Positions 1-6,267 of a stretch of 64,000 nt of DNA are shown here, piece by piece (the stretch's first letter is position 1; the number at the start of each line of letters is the position of its first letter). The stretch comes from Cupidesulfovibrio sp000226255 (lineage in GTDB: Bacteria > Desulfobacterota > Desulfovibrionia > Desulfovibrionales > Desulfovibrionaceae), in NCBI RefSeq assembly GCF_003402415.2, contig NZ_AP036014.1:3286001-3350000 (forward strand), in the 5' to 3' direction. The translations under genes and the position numbers were made by a program. Under the pieces are notes generated by a model. It worked only from the letters and a program-made list of their open reading frames with translations, was not told the DNA's origin and did no database searches.

Positions 1-620
1 GCCTGCCAATCACCATCCACGCCCATGACGGCCATGGGATGGCCCATGGAAATGGGCGAGAGCACCATGTGCCCCTGCTGGCGCAACCACACGGCGGCGC
101 GGGTGGCGTCCAGCCAGCGCTGCTGGCGGATGGCCGGATCGTCGTGCGTGTAGGGTGCCGCGAGATAGAAGGCCACGCGCAGGCCGCTGGATTCCACGCC
201 GGGGGAGAGGAAGTGCACCTTGCCCTCGGCGATGGCGGATTCGTCGATGATCTTTTCGTGGGACCGCCCACAGCAGGGGCAGTGCCAGTCGCAGTTTAGG
301 ACCACCTTGCCACTGCTGCTGTACCCCGTGACGCGCGTGCGAATCTGCATGACGGCGTTGTCCGGTACCGCGTCGTGCGCGTTGCCGCCGTACTGGTGGC
401 GGGGCACGTCCAGAACGCGGACGAACGAACCTACGTAGTCCTTTTTGAAGCGGGGCGGCTCGACCACCTCCCACGCGCGGACATCCGCAGGGCGGACGGG
501 GTTCCAATCCTTGCCAAGGGCAGCGGCCAGCCTGTCGCGCTCGGCCTGTTCGCGGGCTTCGCGGTCGGCCCTGTATTTTTCCATGTGCTCGTCGTGGCCG
601 TAGGGGCTAGGCGTTTCCAT
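1..620 (-). CDS. Phage early protein with C-terminal DUF1937-like domain, cut by window start
   Basis: The reading frame starts at the ATG at 620 and is open to the window edge, so its C-terminus is missing. The first ~60 residues are charged. A Cys/His cluster (CDWHCPCCGRSH) lies near residue 112, and the last visible part (YLAAPYTHDDP, then GHMVLSPISMGHP) resembles DUF1937, a family related to nucleoside 2-deoxyribosyltransferases. Its start overlaps the stop of the upstream gene, so it is part of the leftward early operon. A role in phage nucleotide metabolism is inferred only from the fold family. Confidence 0.7.
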   Translation of the reverse strand, partial: METPSPYGHDEHMEKYRADREAREQAERDRLAAALGKDWNPVRPADVRAWEVVEPPRFKKDYVGSFVRVLDVPRHQYGGNAHDAVPDNAVMQIRTRVTGYSSSGKVVLNCDWHCPCCGRSHEKIIDESAIAEGKVHFLSPGVESSGLRVAFYLAAPYTHDDPAIRQQRWLDATRAAVWLRQQGHMVLSPISMGHPMAVMGVDGDWQ

Positions 621-807
621 GGCGGCCTCCCATGCCCGGCAGGGTCGGCTGGCGACGCCCGGTCAGCTGTTCGAGTTGGGCGTCCACAAGCCGCTCCGCC
701 GTGCGTGCTGCGTCCAGGTCGGAAAGGTCGCGGGTGCGGAAGTAGGTGCGCTGCAACTGGCGCATGCGGTCCACGTCGGCGATGAAGGTCTTGATGTCGG
801 CGGCCAT
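607..807 (-). CDS. Small phage early protein, unknown function
   Basis: This 66-residue protein starts with ATG at 807. It is mostly helical in appearance (MAADIKTFIADVDRMRQLQR at the N-terminus) and polar, with no membrane segment or recognised motif. Its stop codon lies inside the start of the next gene (ATG at 620), which suggests translational coupling. I do not recognise the family. The clean packing between neighbours in the same operon is the main support that it is real. Confidence 0.6.
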   Translation of the reverse strand: MAADIKTFIADVDRMRQLQRTYFRTRDLSDLDAARTAERLVDAQLEQLTGRRQPTLPGMGGRHGNA

Positions 808-809
808 GG

Positions 810-1244
810 CTAGGCCCCCTGTTCCTTGCGGGCGCGATCAAAGGCCCCGTCCAGCAGCTTGCCCGCCTCGCGCAGCGCAAGGGCCACGCCGTCGGTCATG
901 GTGTCCGCGTAGACGCGAATGACCCAAGAGCAGCAGCCTGTCCCATAGGATTCGACCTCGCCATCCGCGTCGAACGCGATGTCCTCGGGGATGCCAAGGT
1001 GGAAGGTCAGCAGCAGGCCGGAACGGCTGCCGATGATGATGTCGGGCAGAAGACTGGTGGACACCCCCTCGGCCAGTTCCGGCAGGGCGAACAGGCTGCA
1101 AAGCTCTTCCGGCTCCTGCTCATGGCAGAGGTCCACCAGCGCTTCCGGGGCGTTCTGGAACAGCCCCAAGGGCAACGCCTCCCGCAGTTCAAGGTCGGCG
1201 TCGTACATGATCTCCGTCAGTTCATCACAGAGGCTCATTTCCAT
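810..1244 (-). CDS. Phage early protein, unknown function
   Basis: This 144-residue acidic protein starts with ATG at 1244, 9 bp after the end of the preceding gene in the leftward operon. It is rich in Asp, Glu and Leu and has a Cys pair in SYGTGCCSWV near residue 103. No signal peptide or transmembrane segment is obvious. Small acidic early proteins of phages often act as inhibitors or DNA mimics, but nothing here shows that. The family is not recognised. Confidence 0.65.
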   Translation of the reverse strand: MEMSLCDELTEIMYDADLELREALPLGLFQNAPEALVDLCHEQEPEELCSLFALPELAEGVSTSLLPDIIIGSRSGLLLTFHLGIPEDIAFDADGEVESYGTGCCSWVIRVYADTMTDGVALALREAGKLLDGAFDRARKEQGA

Positions 1245-1253
1245 GGGGCGCTC

Positions 1254-1496
1254 CTAGCGCGCGGCGCACAGGGCCGGACAGGGTTGCGGGGTGCCGTCCG
1301 CCAGACGGACGGGGACCAGGGCCGAGGCGGAGCCTATCCGCACGGCCACGTGCTGGATTCCGCCCTCGCACAGGCGGGTGACGGTGGCGGGGGTGTCGGG
1401 CTGGTTGGGGGCGTCCGGCGCGCAGCCGGTAAGCACCAGCAGCAGGCAGACAAGCGCGGACAACTGCTGCAAGGCCGTGCCGATGCCCCGGCGCAC
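1254..1496 (-). CDS. Possible nested lipoprotein from an internal GTG start
   Basis: In the same frame as the DUF2325 gene, a GTG at 1494-1496 sits a few bases after GGGG. It would begin an 80-residue protein with a textbook lipoprotein signal: Arg-Arg near the N-terminus, a run of Leu/Val, then LVLTGC with the acylated Cys at residue 25. The mature part contains three further Cys. Phage lipoproteins are known to serve superinfection exclusion, but that role here is inference. It could equally be only the tail of the longer fusion. Confidence 0.4.
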   Translation of the reverse strand: MRRGIGTALQQLSALVCLLLVLTGCAPDAPNQPDTPATVTRLCEGGIQHVAVRIGSASALVPVRLADGTPQPCPALCAAR

Positions 1497-1739
1497 GTGC
1501 CCCACGCCCGCGCCGCGAAGGCGGATGATGGGGGTATCCACCCGCGCCTTGGCGATGTTGACGGCGCGATGGCTGATGACGCTGGTGACCACCAGTACGG
1601 CGGTGGCCGATCCCACGCGGGAGGCAAGGTCGGCCTCGCGGCCGGTGTAGCAGCGCAGGTCCACGCCGCGTTCGGCGGCGACATCGCGGTACTTGCCGTG
1701 CAGGCGGTCGAGGCCGCCGATCAGGACGATGCTTGTCAT
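1254..1739 (-). CDS. DUF2325 protein with a lipoprotein-like C-terminal extension
   Basis: The 161-residue frame starts at ATG 1739, overlapping the upstream stop by 4 nt (ATGA). Residues 1-90 resemble DUF2325 (VLIGGLDRLHGKYRD at the N-terminus, then a segment with VVTSVISHRAVNIAK), a small domain often met in phage and mobile-element proteins. Residues 93-106 form a hydrophobic stretch ending in the lipobox LVLTGC (Cys106), followed by about 55 mostly polar residues. A lipobox inside a cytosolic domain protein is odd. An internal GTG at 1496, preceded by GGGG, would give a stand-alone lipoprotein. Confidence 0.65.
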   Translation of the reverse strand: MTSIVLIGGLDRLHGKYRDVAAERGVDLRCYTGREADLASRVGSATAVLVVTSVISHRAVNIAKARVDTPIIRLRGAGVGHVRRGIGTALQQLSALVCLLLVLTGCAPDAPNQPDTPATVTRLCEGGIQHVAVRIGSASALVPVRLADGTPQPCPALCAAR

Positions 1740-2035
1740 GCTGCTACCCTCGCATCCACGTCGATGATGACGGCCTCGGCGTCGGCCAGCAGGTGGCCCA
1801 GGTCGGCCACGGCGTGCGTGCCCACGGGCACCATGCGCACGGCGGCGGCATGCAGGGCGTCGGCCCCCACCACACGGGTGTCGGTGTGCAGCCGGGCGCA
1901 CAGCGTGTTGGCCTCGGACAGGCCCATGCGGGCGGCATCGTCCACGTCCATGGTCCAGTGCGACCGCCGCGACACCATCACGGCCAAGCCGGTCTGGCGG
2001 GTGCGGCTGGCGTCGATGACGCAGAAGGTGCTCAT
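1736..2035 (-). CDS. Phage early protein, unknown function
   Basis: This 99-residue protein starts with ATG at 2035 and overlaps both neighbours by 4 nt, so it is probably translated by coupling. It has alternating short hydrophobic strands (FCVIDASRTRQTGLAVMV, AEAVIIDVDARV) suggesting a small alpha/beta fold. No catalytic motif or membrane segment is visible and I do not recognise the family. It lies between the DUF2325 protein and a small protein in the leftward operon. Confidence 0.6.
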   Translation of the reverse strand: MSTFCVIDASRTRQTGLAVMVSRRSHWTMDVDDAARMGLSEANTLCARLHTDTRVVGADALHAAAVRMVPVGTHAVADLGHLLADAEAVIIDVDARVAA

Positions 2036-2247
2036 GCCGCACCCCCGGCCAGTTGCAGGGCGGCGCGCAGGGCGTTGCCCCTGCTGTCGCGCGGGGCGAA
2101 CACGGTCACCTCACCCGCCACACCGCGCACGCGGATCATCACGTGGCCGGGGGTGAACGAGGGGCAGGTGTACAGGCGCATCGGCTCCATGCCGTGGACG
2201 GCATGACCGGGCGCACACGGGGTGGTGTGGTCAGTGCGGGTTTCCAT
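2032..2247 (-). CDS. Small phage early protein, unknown function
   Basis: This 71-residue frame begins with ATG at 2247 and overlaps the flanking genes by 1-4 nt. The middle (VMIRVRGVAGEVTVFAP) looks like beta strands. There are two Cys (residues 11 and 28) but no paired metal-binding motif. No function can be assigned. Its support is the tight operon packing and a G+C pattern like its neighbours. Confidence 0.55.
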   Translation of the reverse strand: METRTDHTTPCAPGHAVHGMEPMRLYTCPSFTPGHVMIRVRGVAGEVTVFAPRDSRGNALRAALQLAGGAA

Positions 2248-2585
2248 CAGGCGGCCCTCCGGTGCGCGGAGCGCACGGGTATGCGCAGCGCGGATTCCGG
2301 AGCGCCCGCCTCGCGCAGTTCATCGAACAGGCGTTCGGCCGTGGCCCGGTGTGTCTCCGGGTCGCGGTACAGCAGGGGAAACAGCGCCTCGGGCGGGCAC
2401 CCCAGCGCCAGCAGGTGGGCCAGCGTGCGCCGGTGGTTTTCCACCCCGCGCACCGTGCCGGTCACCTTGTGACGCGGCGTGTTCACGGCCCGCGCCACGT
2501 CGGCCATGCTGCGCCCCGTCTCCGCAAGGAACTTGCGCAGCGCCCACGGATCGCGGTCTTTGCCCAGGCCGGATTGGGTGATCAT
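2247..2585 (-). CDS. Small HTH-like DNA-binding protein of the early operon
   Basis: This 112-residue protein starts with ATG at 2585, overlapping the upstream stop (ATGA). Residues 12-50 (WALRKFLAETGRSMADVARA followed by VNTPRHKVTGTVRGVENHRR) have the spacing of a Cro/Ner-like helix-turn-helix, and LLALGCPPEALFPLL resembles the segment after the HTH in small phage regulators. It may be a Ner-like early regulator near the repressor. The HTH assignment is by eye and moderate in strength. Confidence 0.6.
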   Translation of the reverse strand: MITQSGLGKDRDPWALRKFLAETGRSMADVARAVNTPRHKVTGTVRGVENHRRTLAHLLALGCPPEALFPLLYRDPETHRATAERLFDELREAGAPESALRIPVRSAHRRAA

Positions 2586-3067
2586 CGTAAAGCCTCCTGG
2601 TCCAACAGTTCATCTTCCAGCCGCCGTTTGGACTTGGCCCGCACCTTGCCCTCGATGCAGGCCTGCCCGTAGTCGCGCAGCTTCCGATCTGCCGGGGTCA
2701 TCACGTCGCACCCGAATGAGGACAGCCACACCCGCAAGGGTGCGATGCTGCCAAGGGCCGCGCAGAACACATGCACCGCGAGCATGGAGGGCACATGCTC
2801 GCGGTCGTCTGCGGACAGCCACTTGTCCAAGGTGTCTTGGGAGATGGTGCGGGCACGGCCCTGCGTCATGCGCACGCCAGCGGCAAGCGCGACGTCGTTC
2901 ATGCGGTCCGTGATCTGCTCTCTCGACATGGCGCTATCGCGGGCCGCGCGGAACATGGCGGCCTTGATGGCGGAAACAAACCCAGCCACCTGCATGGTGC
3001 GGCTGTTGGCTTCCTCGAAGAGGGAGAGTTGCAGAGGCGTTTTCACCGTCCCATTCCCCTTGGTCAC
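2582..3067 (-). CDS. First gene of leftward early operon, putative DNA-binding protein
   Basis: The frame reads 161 residues from a GTG at 3067. A second GTG at 3046, preceded by AAGGGG, would give 154 residues and has the better ribosome-binding site. The middle (MSREQITDRMNDVALAAGV, then SQDTLDKWLS) looks like a two-helix DNA-binding region. The C-terminus is Lys/Arg-rich (KVRAKSKRRLEDE). It is the first gene leftward from the repressor and probably lies under repressor control. The family is not recognised with certainty. Confidence 0.6.
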   Translation of the reverse strand: MTKGNGTVKTPLQLSLFEEANSRTMQVAGFVSAIKAAMFRAARDSAMSREQITDRMNDVALAAGVRMTQGRARTISQDTLDKWLSADDREHVPSMLAVHVFCAALGSIAPLRVWLSSFGCDVMTPADRKLRDYGQACIEGKVRAKSKRRLEDELLDQEALR

Positions 3068-3127
3068 ACCGTCCGAAGTGGTGCCGTCCTGCCCGGAGTT
3101 CTGTCCGAACAGTTCCGGCTAGCGACG

Positions 3128-3157
3128 TTGACCCGTCTTGGTGGGGCGGGGTACAGT
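3128..3157 (+). promoter_or_regulatory. Candidate rightward promoter upstream of repressor
   Basis: TTGACC at 3128-3133 and TACAGT at 3152-3157 are 18 bp apart, a good sigma-70-type match pointing toward the repressor gene. Confidence 0.45.
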
Positions 3158-3202
3158 GCTCATGTCAGGTGAACTTGTTACCCCGTCCGTGCCTCCAGAA
3201 TT

Positions 3203-3256
3203 GGCACAAACGAGAAAATCAGTCAAGCACGTTCGAGTATTTTTCTCGTTCGTGCC
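3203..3256. promoter_or_regulatory. Repressor operator region: three GCACnnnCGAG sites
   Basis: The arms 3203-3218 and 3241-3256 are inverted repeats of 16 bp with one mismatch. A third copy of the core lies between them at 3227-3237, so GCACAAACGAG, GCACGTTCGAG and (on the minus strand) GCACGAACGAG follow each other. A leftward promoter (TTGACT as complement of 3221-3226, AATTCT as complement of 3197-3202, 18 bp apart) is interleaved with them. The layout fits repressor operators controlling the early operon; binding is inferred. Confidence 0.6.
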
Positions 3257-3267
3257 TGTGGGGCGTT

Positions 3268-3948
3268 ATGACTTTTGGTGACCGGCTCAAGCAGCTTCGG
3301 GGCAACGAGACGCAGGCGGAGTTCGCGGCACGCATTGGCGTGAGCCAGCGGGCTTTGGGAAACTACGAAAGGAACGAACGTACCCCTGATGTTGACTTTG
3401 CGGCGCTCGTTTGTTCCAAGACGGGTGCATCCCCCGCATGGCTGTTGCTTGGGGATGAAAAGGGACTGCGCCCGACAGAAGCGCGAGAGGTGCAGCGCCC
3501 GGCACCTGTTTCCGTTGTCTGCACCGACTGCGATGTGGTCATGATCCCCAAGGTCCGGGCGACCCTCAGCGCAGGCGGAGGAAGCCTGGAGACTAACGGA
3601 GATCGCGTCGGGGCCTACGCCTTTCGGTCGGATTGGCTGACGCACAAGGGGCAAGTCTCCAGCATGGTCCTTATGGATGTGGTCGGCGACAGCATGGAGC
3701 CGGAGATCCGCAACGGTGACATGGTGTTGATTGACCAGTCGCAACAACGGATTGTCCCAGGAGCCATTTACGCTGTCGGCATTGAGGACGGCGTCCTGGT
3801 CAAACGGCTGGACCTGGTTCCCGGCACGCTGGTGTTGTCCAGCATCAACCCGACCTATAGCCCCATTGAAGTACCGTTACGCGGCGATCTGGCCGACACG
3901 GTGCGCGTCATCGGCAGGGTGATCTGGTGGTGTAGGGAAGCGAAGTAG
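3268..3948 (+). CDS. Phage repressor, HTH plus S24 LexA/CI-type autoprotease
   Basis: The start is set at ATG 3268, preceded by TGGGGCG, because the HTH begins there; the frame is open further up to a GTG at 3169. The protein has 226 residues. An N-terminal helix-turn-helix (TQAEFAARIGVSQRALGNYE, residues 15-34) is followed by an S24 peptidase domain with nucleophile Ser142 in GDSMEPEIRNGD and Lys179 in VLVKRL, 37 residues apart as in LexA and UmuD. It should keep the prophage silent and be inactivated by RecA-stimulated self-cleavage. Operator-like repeats lie just upstream, and a remnant of a second copy of its 3' end lies at 4579-4615. Confidence 0.9.
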   Translation: MTFGDRLKQLRGNETQAEFAARIGVSQRALGNYERNERTPDVDFAALVCSKTGASPAWLLLGDEKGLRPTEAREVQRPAPVSVVCTDCDVVMIPKVRATLSAGGGSLETNGDRVGAYAFRSDWLTHKGQVSSMVLMDVVGDSMEPEIRNGDMVLIDQSQQRIVPGAIYAVGIEDGVLVKRLDLVPGTLVLSSINPTYSPIEVPLRGDLADTVRVIGRVIWWCREAK

Positions 3949-3955
3949 CCGACGC

Positions 3956-3982
3956 AAAACAGCCGACGCGTCGGCTGTTTTT
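3956..3982 (+). terminator. Rho-independent terminator after the repressor
   Basis: A perfect palindrome with stem CAGCCGACG/CGTCGGCTG is flanked by A-rich and T-rich tracts (ending in TTTTT). It lies 8 bp after the repressor stop. Confidence 0.8.
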
Positions 3983-4030
3983 AGGCGGTCTGTTTTTGCA
4001 ACACGCTGAAAATACTGGGCGCGAAAAAAC

Positions 4031-4056
4031 AAAACAGCCGACGGTCGGCTGTTTTT
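4031..4056 (+). terminator. Terminator-like hairpin directly upstream of the nuclease gene
   Basis: The stem CAGCCGAC/GTCGGCTG with AAAA before and TTTTT after is identical over 26 nt to the hairpin at 4687-4712. Only 22 nt separate it from the nuclease ATG, leaving no room for a promoter after it. Confidence 0.75.
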
Positions 4057-4078
4057 GAATGCGAAGGGTTGTGACGGC

Positions 4079-4561
4079 ATGCCCAATCTACTTGTGGTCT
4101 TACTGCTCTTTATCCTTGGTGCTGGTGATGCCAGTGCATGGACGGGTAAGGTGATCGGCATTAGCGATGGCGACACCGTTACCGTTCTGGATGCGGACAT
4201 GGCGACCGTGAAGGTGCGGTTGTACGGTGTGGATTGCCCGGAATCGTCGCAGCCCTTTGGAACGAGAGCAAAGCAATACACAAGTTCGGTCGTTTATGGG
4301 AAAATGGTCACGGTTGAGGACATGGACATCGACCGTTACGGGCGCGTGGTTGGTGTTGTCGAAACCGTAGACGGGACAAGCCTTAACCGCGCGCTGGTGA
4401 TCAACGGGATGGCGTGGGTTTACGACAGATATTGTCGCGCGGTGTGGTGTGCTGAGTGGAAGCAGGATGAGATGCGCGCCAAATCTGCCCGTGCCGGATT
4501 GTGGAGCGAACCAGCCCCCATGCCACCGTGGGAATTTCGAAGGGCCAAGCGCACCCGCTAA
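4079..4561 (+). CDS. Secreted thermonuclease (SNase family), prophage cargo
   Basis: ATG 4079 is preferred (GAAGGG upstream); the frame also has a TTG at 4055 inside the hairpin. The protein has 160 residues. Residues 1-20 are a signal peptide (LLVVLLLFILGAGDASA), so the enzyme should act in the periplasm. The SNase core is complete: ISDGDTVTV, the catalytic Arg and Glu in VRLYGVDCPES, and the third catalytic Arg in DIDRYGR. The gene is less G+C-rich than the prophage around it and lies between duplicated blocks, so it looks like an acquired cargo gene. Possible jobs are attack on incoming phage DNA or DNA scavenging; both are inference. Confidence 0.85.
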   Translation: MPNLLVVLLLFILGAGDASAWTGKVIGISDGDTVTVLDADMATVKVRLYGVDCPESSQPFGTRAKQYTSSVVYGKMVTVEDMDIDRYGRVVGVVETVDGTSLNRALVINGMAWVYDRYCRAVWCAEWKQDEMRAKSARAGLWSEPAPMPPWEFRRAKRTR

Positions 4562-4615
4562 TATGCTGCCTTATGCTGATCGGCAGAGTGATATGGTGGT
4601 GCCGGGAGGCGAAGT

Positions 4616-4637
4616 AGCCGACGCGTCGGCTGTTTTA
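4616..4637 (+). terminator. Rho-independent terminator after the nuclease gene
   Basis: GCCGACGCGTCGGC palindrome followed by TGTTTTA. It is the counterpart of the hairpin at 3956-3982. Confidence 0.65.
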
Positions 4638-4686
4638 CAGGTAGGCTATTCTTGCAACGCACTGAAAATGCTAAATGCGAAAAAGT

Positions 4687-4712
4687 AAAACAGCCGACGG
4701 TCGGCTGTTTTT
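4687..4712 (+). terminator. Terminator-like hairpin directly upstream of the membrane-protein gene
   Basis: This is identical over 26 nt to the hairpin at 4031-4056. It ends 12 nt before the ATG at 4725. Confidence 0.75.
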
Positions 4713-4724
4713 GGAGAGGCTGAC

Positions 4725-5195
4725 ATGGAAAATAGCTGGCAGTCGCCAAAGGCTCGGAAACTGGTCTGGGGGGCGTTCGCTTTTCTTGTCATCGTCGCCT
4801 TGCTAGGGCAGGTGGCAGAGCGGAGCAGGAAGCCCCCAACGTTGCCGCAACTTGCGGATAGCGTGCCGCAGGAAGCCCGCGAGCGGCTTGCACAGGCATG
4901 GCCGAAGATGCTTAAGGCGTGTCCGGGCCTTGATAGATACTATGACGCATTGACGTTCAAAGGTGTAGAGATGGGTTTCCCTGAACTCAACGGGGTTTAT
5001 GCGAATCTCGTGTTCTCCGTACCCATGGAGAAGTCCTCTGTTCCGGTAGACTACATGGTATTCGGGCACACCTGTTTTTTCGGGGTGACTGACGATGGGA
5101 AAGGCTTGATAATTCCAAAACGTGGATGTCAGGCTCTATGCCTGAATAGGGTAACCCCTGAAGCCGGACCAGTTTTACACCTACCGCTGAACTGA
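4725..5195 (+). CDS. Single-pass membrane protein of unknown function, prophage cargo
   Basis: ATG 4725 has a GGAGAGG ribosome-binding site. The 156-residue protein has one membrane helix at residues 14-29 (VWGAFAFLVIVALLGQ) behind a short charged N-terminus, so most of it should lie in the periplasm. The C-terminal half is beta-rich and contains four Cys, of which two (CQALC) could form a disulfide. No family is recognised. It is less G+C-rich than the structural genes and, like the nuclease, follows a terminator-like hairpin. A superinfection-exclusion role is possible but unproven. Confidence 0.7.
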   Translation: MENSWQSPKARKLVWGAFAFLVIVALLGQVAERSRKPPTLPQLADSVPQEARERLAQAWPKMLKACPGLDRYYDALTFKGVEMGFPELNGVYANLVFSVPMEKSSVPVDYMVFGHTCFFGVTDDGKGLIIPKRGCQALCLNRVTPEAGPVLHLPLN

Positions 5196-5206
5196 TTCCC
5201 ACCCTC

Positions 5207-5235
5207 AAGCCCCGCTCCGGCGGGGCTTCTTGTTT
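5207..5235 (+). terminator. Rho-independent terminator
   Basis: Stem AAGCCCCG/CGGGGCTT (5207-5214 with 5221-5228) is followed by CTTGTTTT. It closes the cargo region before the lysis block. Confidence 0.8.
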
Positions 5236-5242
5236 TCATACC

Positions 5243-5255
5243 CTTTAAAAGACGC
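5243..5255 (+). promoter_or_regulatory. Shared 13-nt motif, candidate late-promoter element (lysis block)
   Basis: CTTTAAAAGACGC occurs here, 62 nt before the endolysin start, and again at 13147-13159 before the protease/capsid block. A hairpin (GGCCCACC/GGTGGGCC, 5265-5283) lies between the motif and the endolysin gene. Confidence 0.5.
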
Positions 5256-5317
5256 GCTCCCACAGGCCCACCTAAGGTGGGCCTTGTCATGCCCGAAGGG
5301 CAGACAAGGGAGGAGAC

Positions 5318-5932
5318 ATGCAAGACATTTTCGACAGGGCGCAAGCCTTTGTGGCTCGCTGGGAAGGCGGGTTGGTGGACCACCCGTCCGACCCCGGCGG
5401 CATCACCAACCGGGGGGTATCGCTGCGCTGGCTGCGCTCCATTGGCGCGGACATCGACGGCGACGGCGACATCGATCAGGACGACATCCGCGCTGTTACG
5501 CCCGAAGTGGCGGCGCAGCTGTTCCACCAACATTTCTGGGCAGCGCCCGGCGTGCATCTGCTGCCACCGCTGGTGGCCGTGGCGGTCTACGACGCCGCCG
5601 TCAACCAGGGTGCGCCGCGCGCCGTGCGCCAGATGCAGGCCGCGTGCAACACCGTGAGCCGTGACCAACTGATGGTGGATGGCGACCTGGGCGGCAAGAC
5701 TCTGGCCCGCGTGCAGGCCCTGTGTGGAGCCATGGGCGGTGGGCAGCTTGCGGTTTGCGACATCGTCATCACCGCGCGCGAACAGTTTTACCGCGAGTTG
5801 GCCAGCCGACCGCCCAAGCGATTGGCGGACGGCCAGGTGGTGGACTACCGCGCCTTTCTGCGGGGCTGGCTGTCCCGCACCGGCAGCCTGCGCGGGTGGT
5901 GCCACCAACTGGCCGCCGAGGGGTGGGCGTGA
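5318..5932 (+). CDS. Endolysin, GH108-type muramidase with EF-hand-like loop
   Basis: ATG 5318 follows a GGGAGGAG ribosome-binding site. The 204-residue protein starts with the family signature around the catalytic Glu16 (RWEGGLVDHPSDPGG, then ITNRGVS) and ends with a peptidoglycan-binding-like region (DGDLGGKTLARVQAL onward). Residues 45-56 (DIDGDGDIDQDD) match an EF-hand calcium loop at positions 1, 3, 5, 6, 8 and 12. It cuts peptidoglycan during lysis. No signal peptide is present, so it needs a holin. The next gene overlaps its stop. Confidence 0.88.
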   Translation: MQDIFDRAQAFVARWEGGLVDHPSDPGGITNRGVSLRWLRSIGADIDGDGDIDQDDIRAVTPEVAAQLFHQHFWAAPGVHLLPPLVAVAVYDAAVNQGAPRAVRQMQAACNTVSRDQLMVDGDLGGKTLARVQALCGAMGGGQLAVCDIVITAREQFYRELASRPPKRLADGQVVDYRAFLRGWLSRTGSLRGWCHQLAAEGWA

Positions 5933-6267
5933 TGCGCCCCCTTGCCCACGCCGCCGCCCTGGTGGGCGATGCCTTCTGCGACCACACGGGCGGCACCAGC
6001 TGCATGCGGATCATGTCCGTGCTGGTCTGCATCATCGTGCTGGGCGCGTGGATCATCGGCATGCTGGCGGAAGGGCGCTACCTGCCCATCGGATGGCCGG
6101 AAGTCTCGCTGATCGGCATGGCCTGCGGGGCCAAGGCCGCGCAAAGCCGTTTCGAGTTGGGTTCCGGAGGGGTTTGGGGTGCGCTTCCCTCGCCCGGTGT
6201 TGACGCCACCGCACCCGCGCAGGAGCCGGTACCGGCCCCGCGCGACATGGACACCGGAGGTTTCTAG
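5932..6267 (+). CDS. Small phage membrane protein, holin candidate
   Basis: ATG 5932 overlaps the endolysin stop (TGATG). The 111-residue protein has one clear membrane helix (IMSVLVCIIVLGAWIIGML, residues 27-45) and possibly a second weak one near SLIGMACGAKAA. The C-terminus is Pro/Ala-rich and soluble. Placement directly between endolysin and spanins is the main reason to propose a holin or holin-like role. No family signature is seen. Confidence 0.65.
   Translation: MRPLAHAAALVGDAFCDHTGGTSCMRIMSVLVCIIVLGAWIIGMLAEGRYLPIGWPEVSLIGMACGAKAAQSRFELGSGGVWGALPSPGVDATAPAQEPVPAPRDMDTGGF

Larger units (their letters stand above)
3909..4056 (+). repeat. Duplicated block, copy 1: repressor 3' end plus two hairpins
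   Basis: This block holds the last codons of the repressor, a hairpin (3956-3982), a conserved spacer with TTGCAAC and CTGAAAAT, and a second hairpin (4031-4056). A diverged second copy lies at 4579-4712, so the thermonuclease gene sits between direct repeats. Confidence 0.8.
4579..4712 (+). repeat. Duplicated block, copy 2: repressor remnant plus two hairpins
   Basis: The start reads LIGRVIWWCREAK then a stop, matching the repressor C-terminus (VIGRVIWWCREAK), so it is the remnant of another repressor copy. The two hairpins and the TTGCAAC...CTGAAAAT spacer of copy 1 (3909-4056) follow in the same order. Confidence 0.8.

Noticed and set aside
3985..4020. TTGCAAC...AATACT as a promoter for the nuclease gene
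   Set aside because: The spacing is far too short for -35 and -10 boxes, and no other pairing gives a good match, so I left it as a conserved spacer only.
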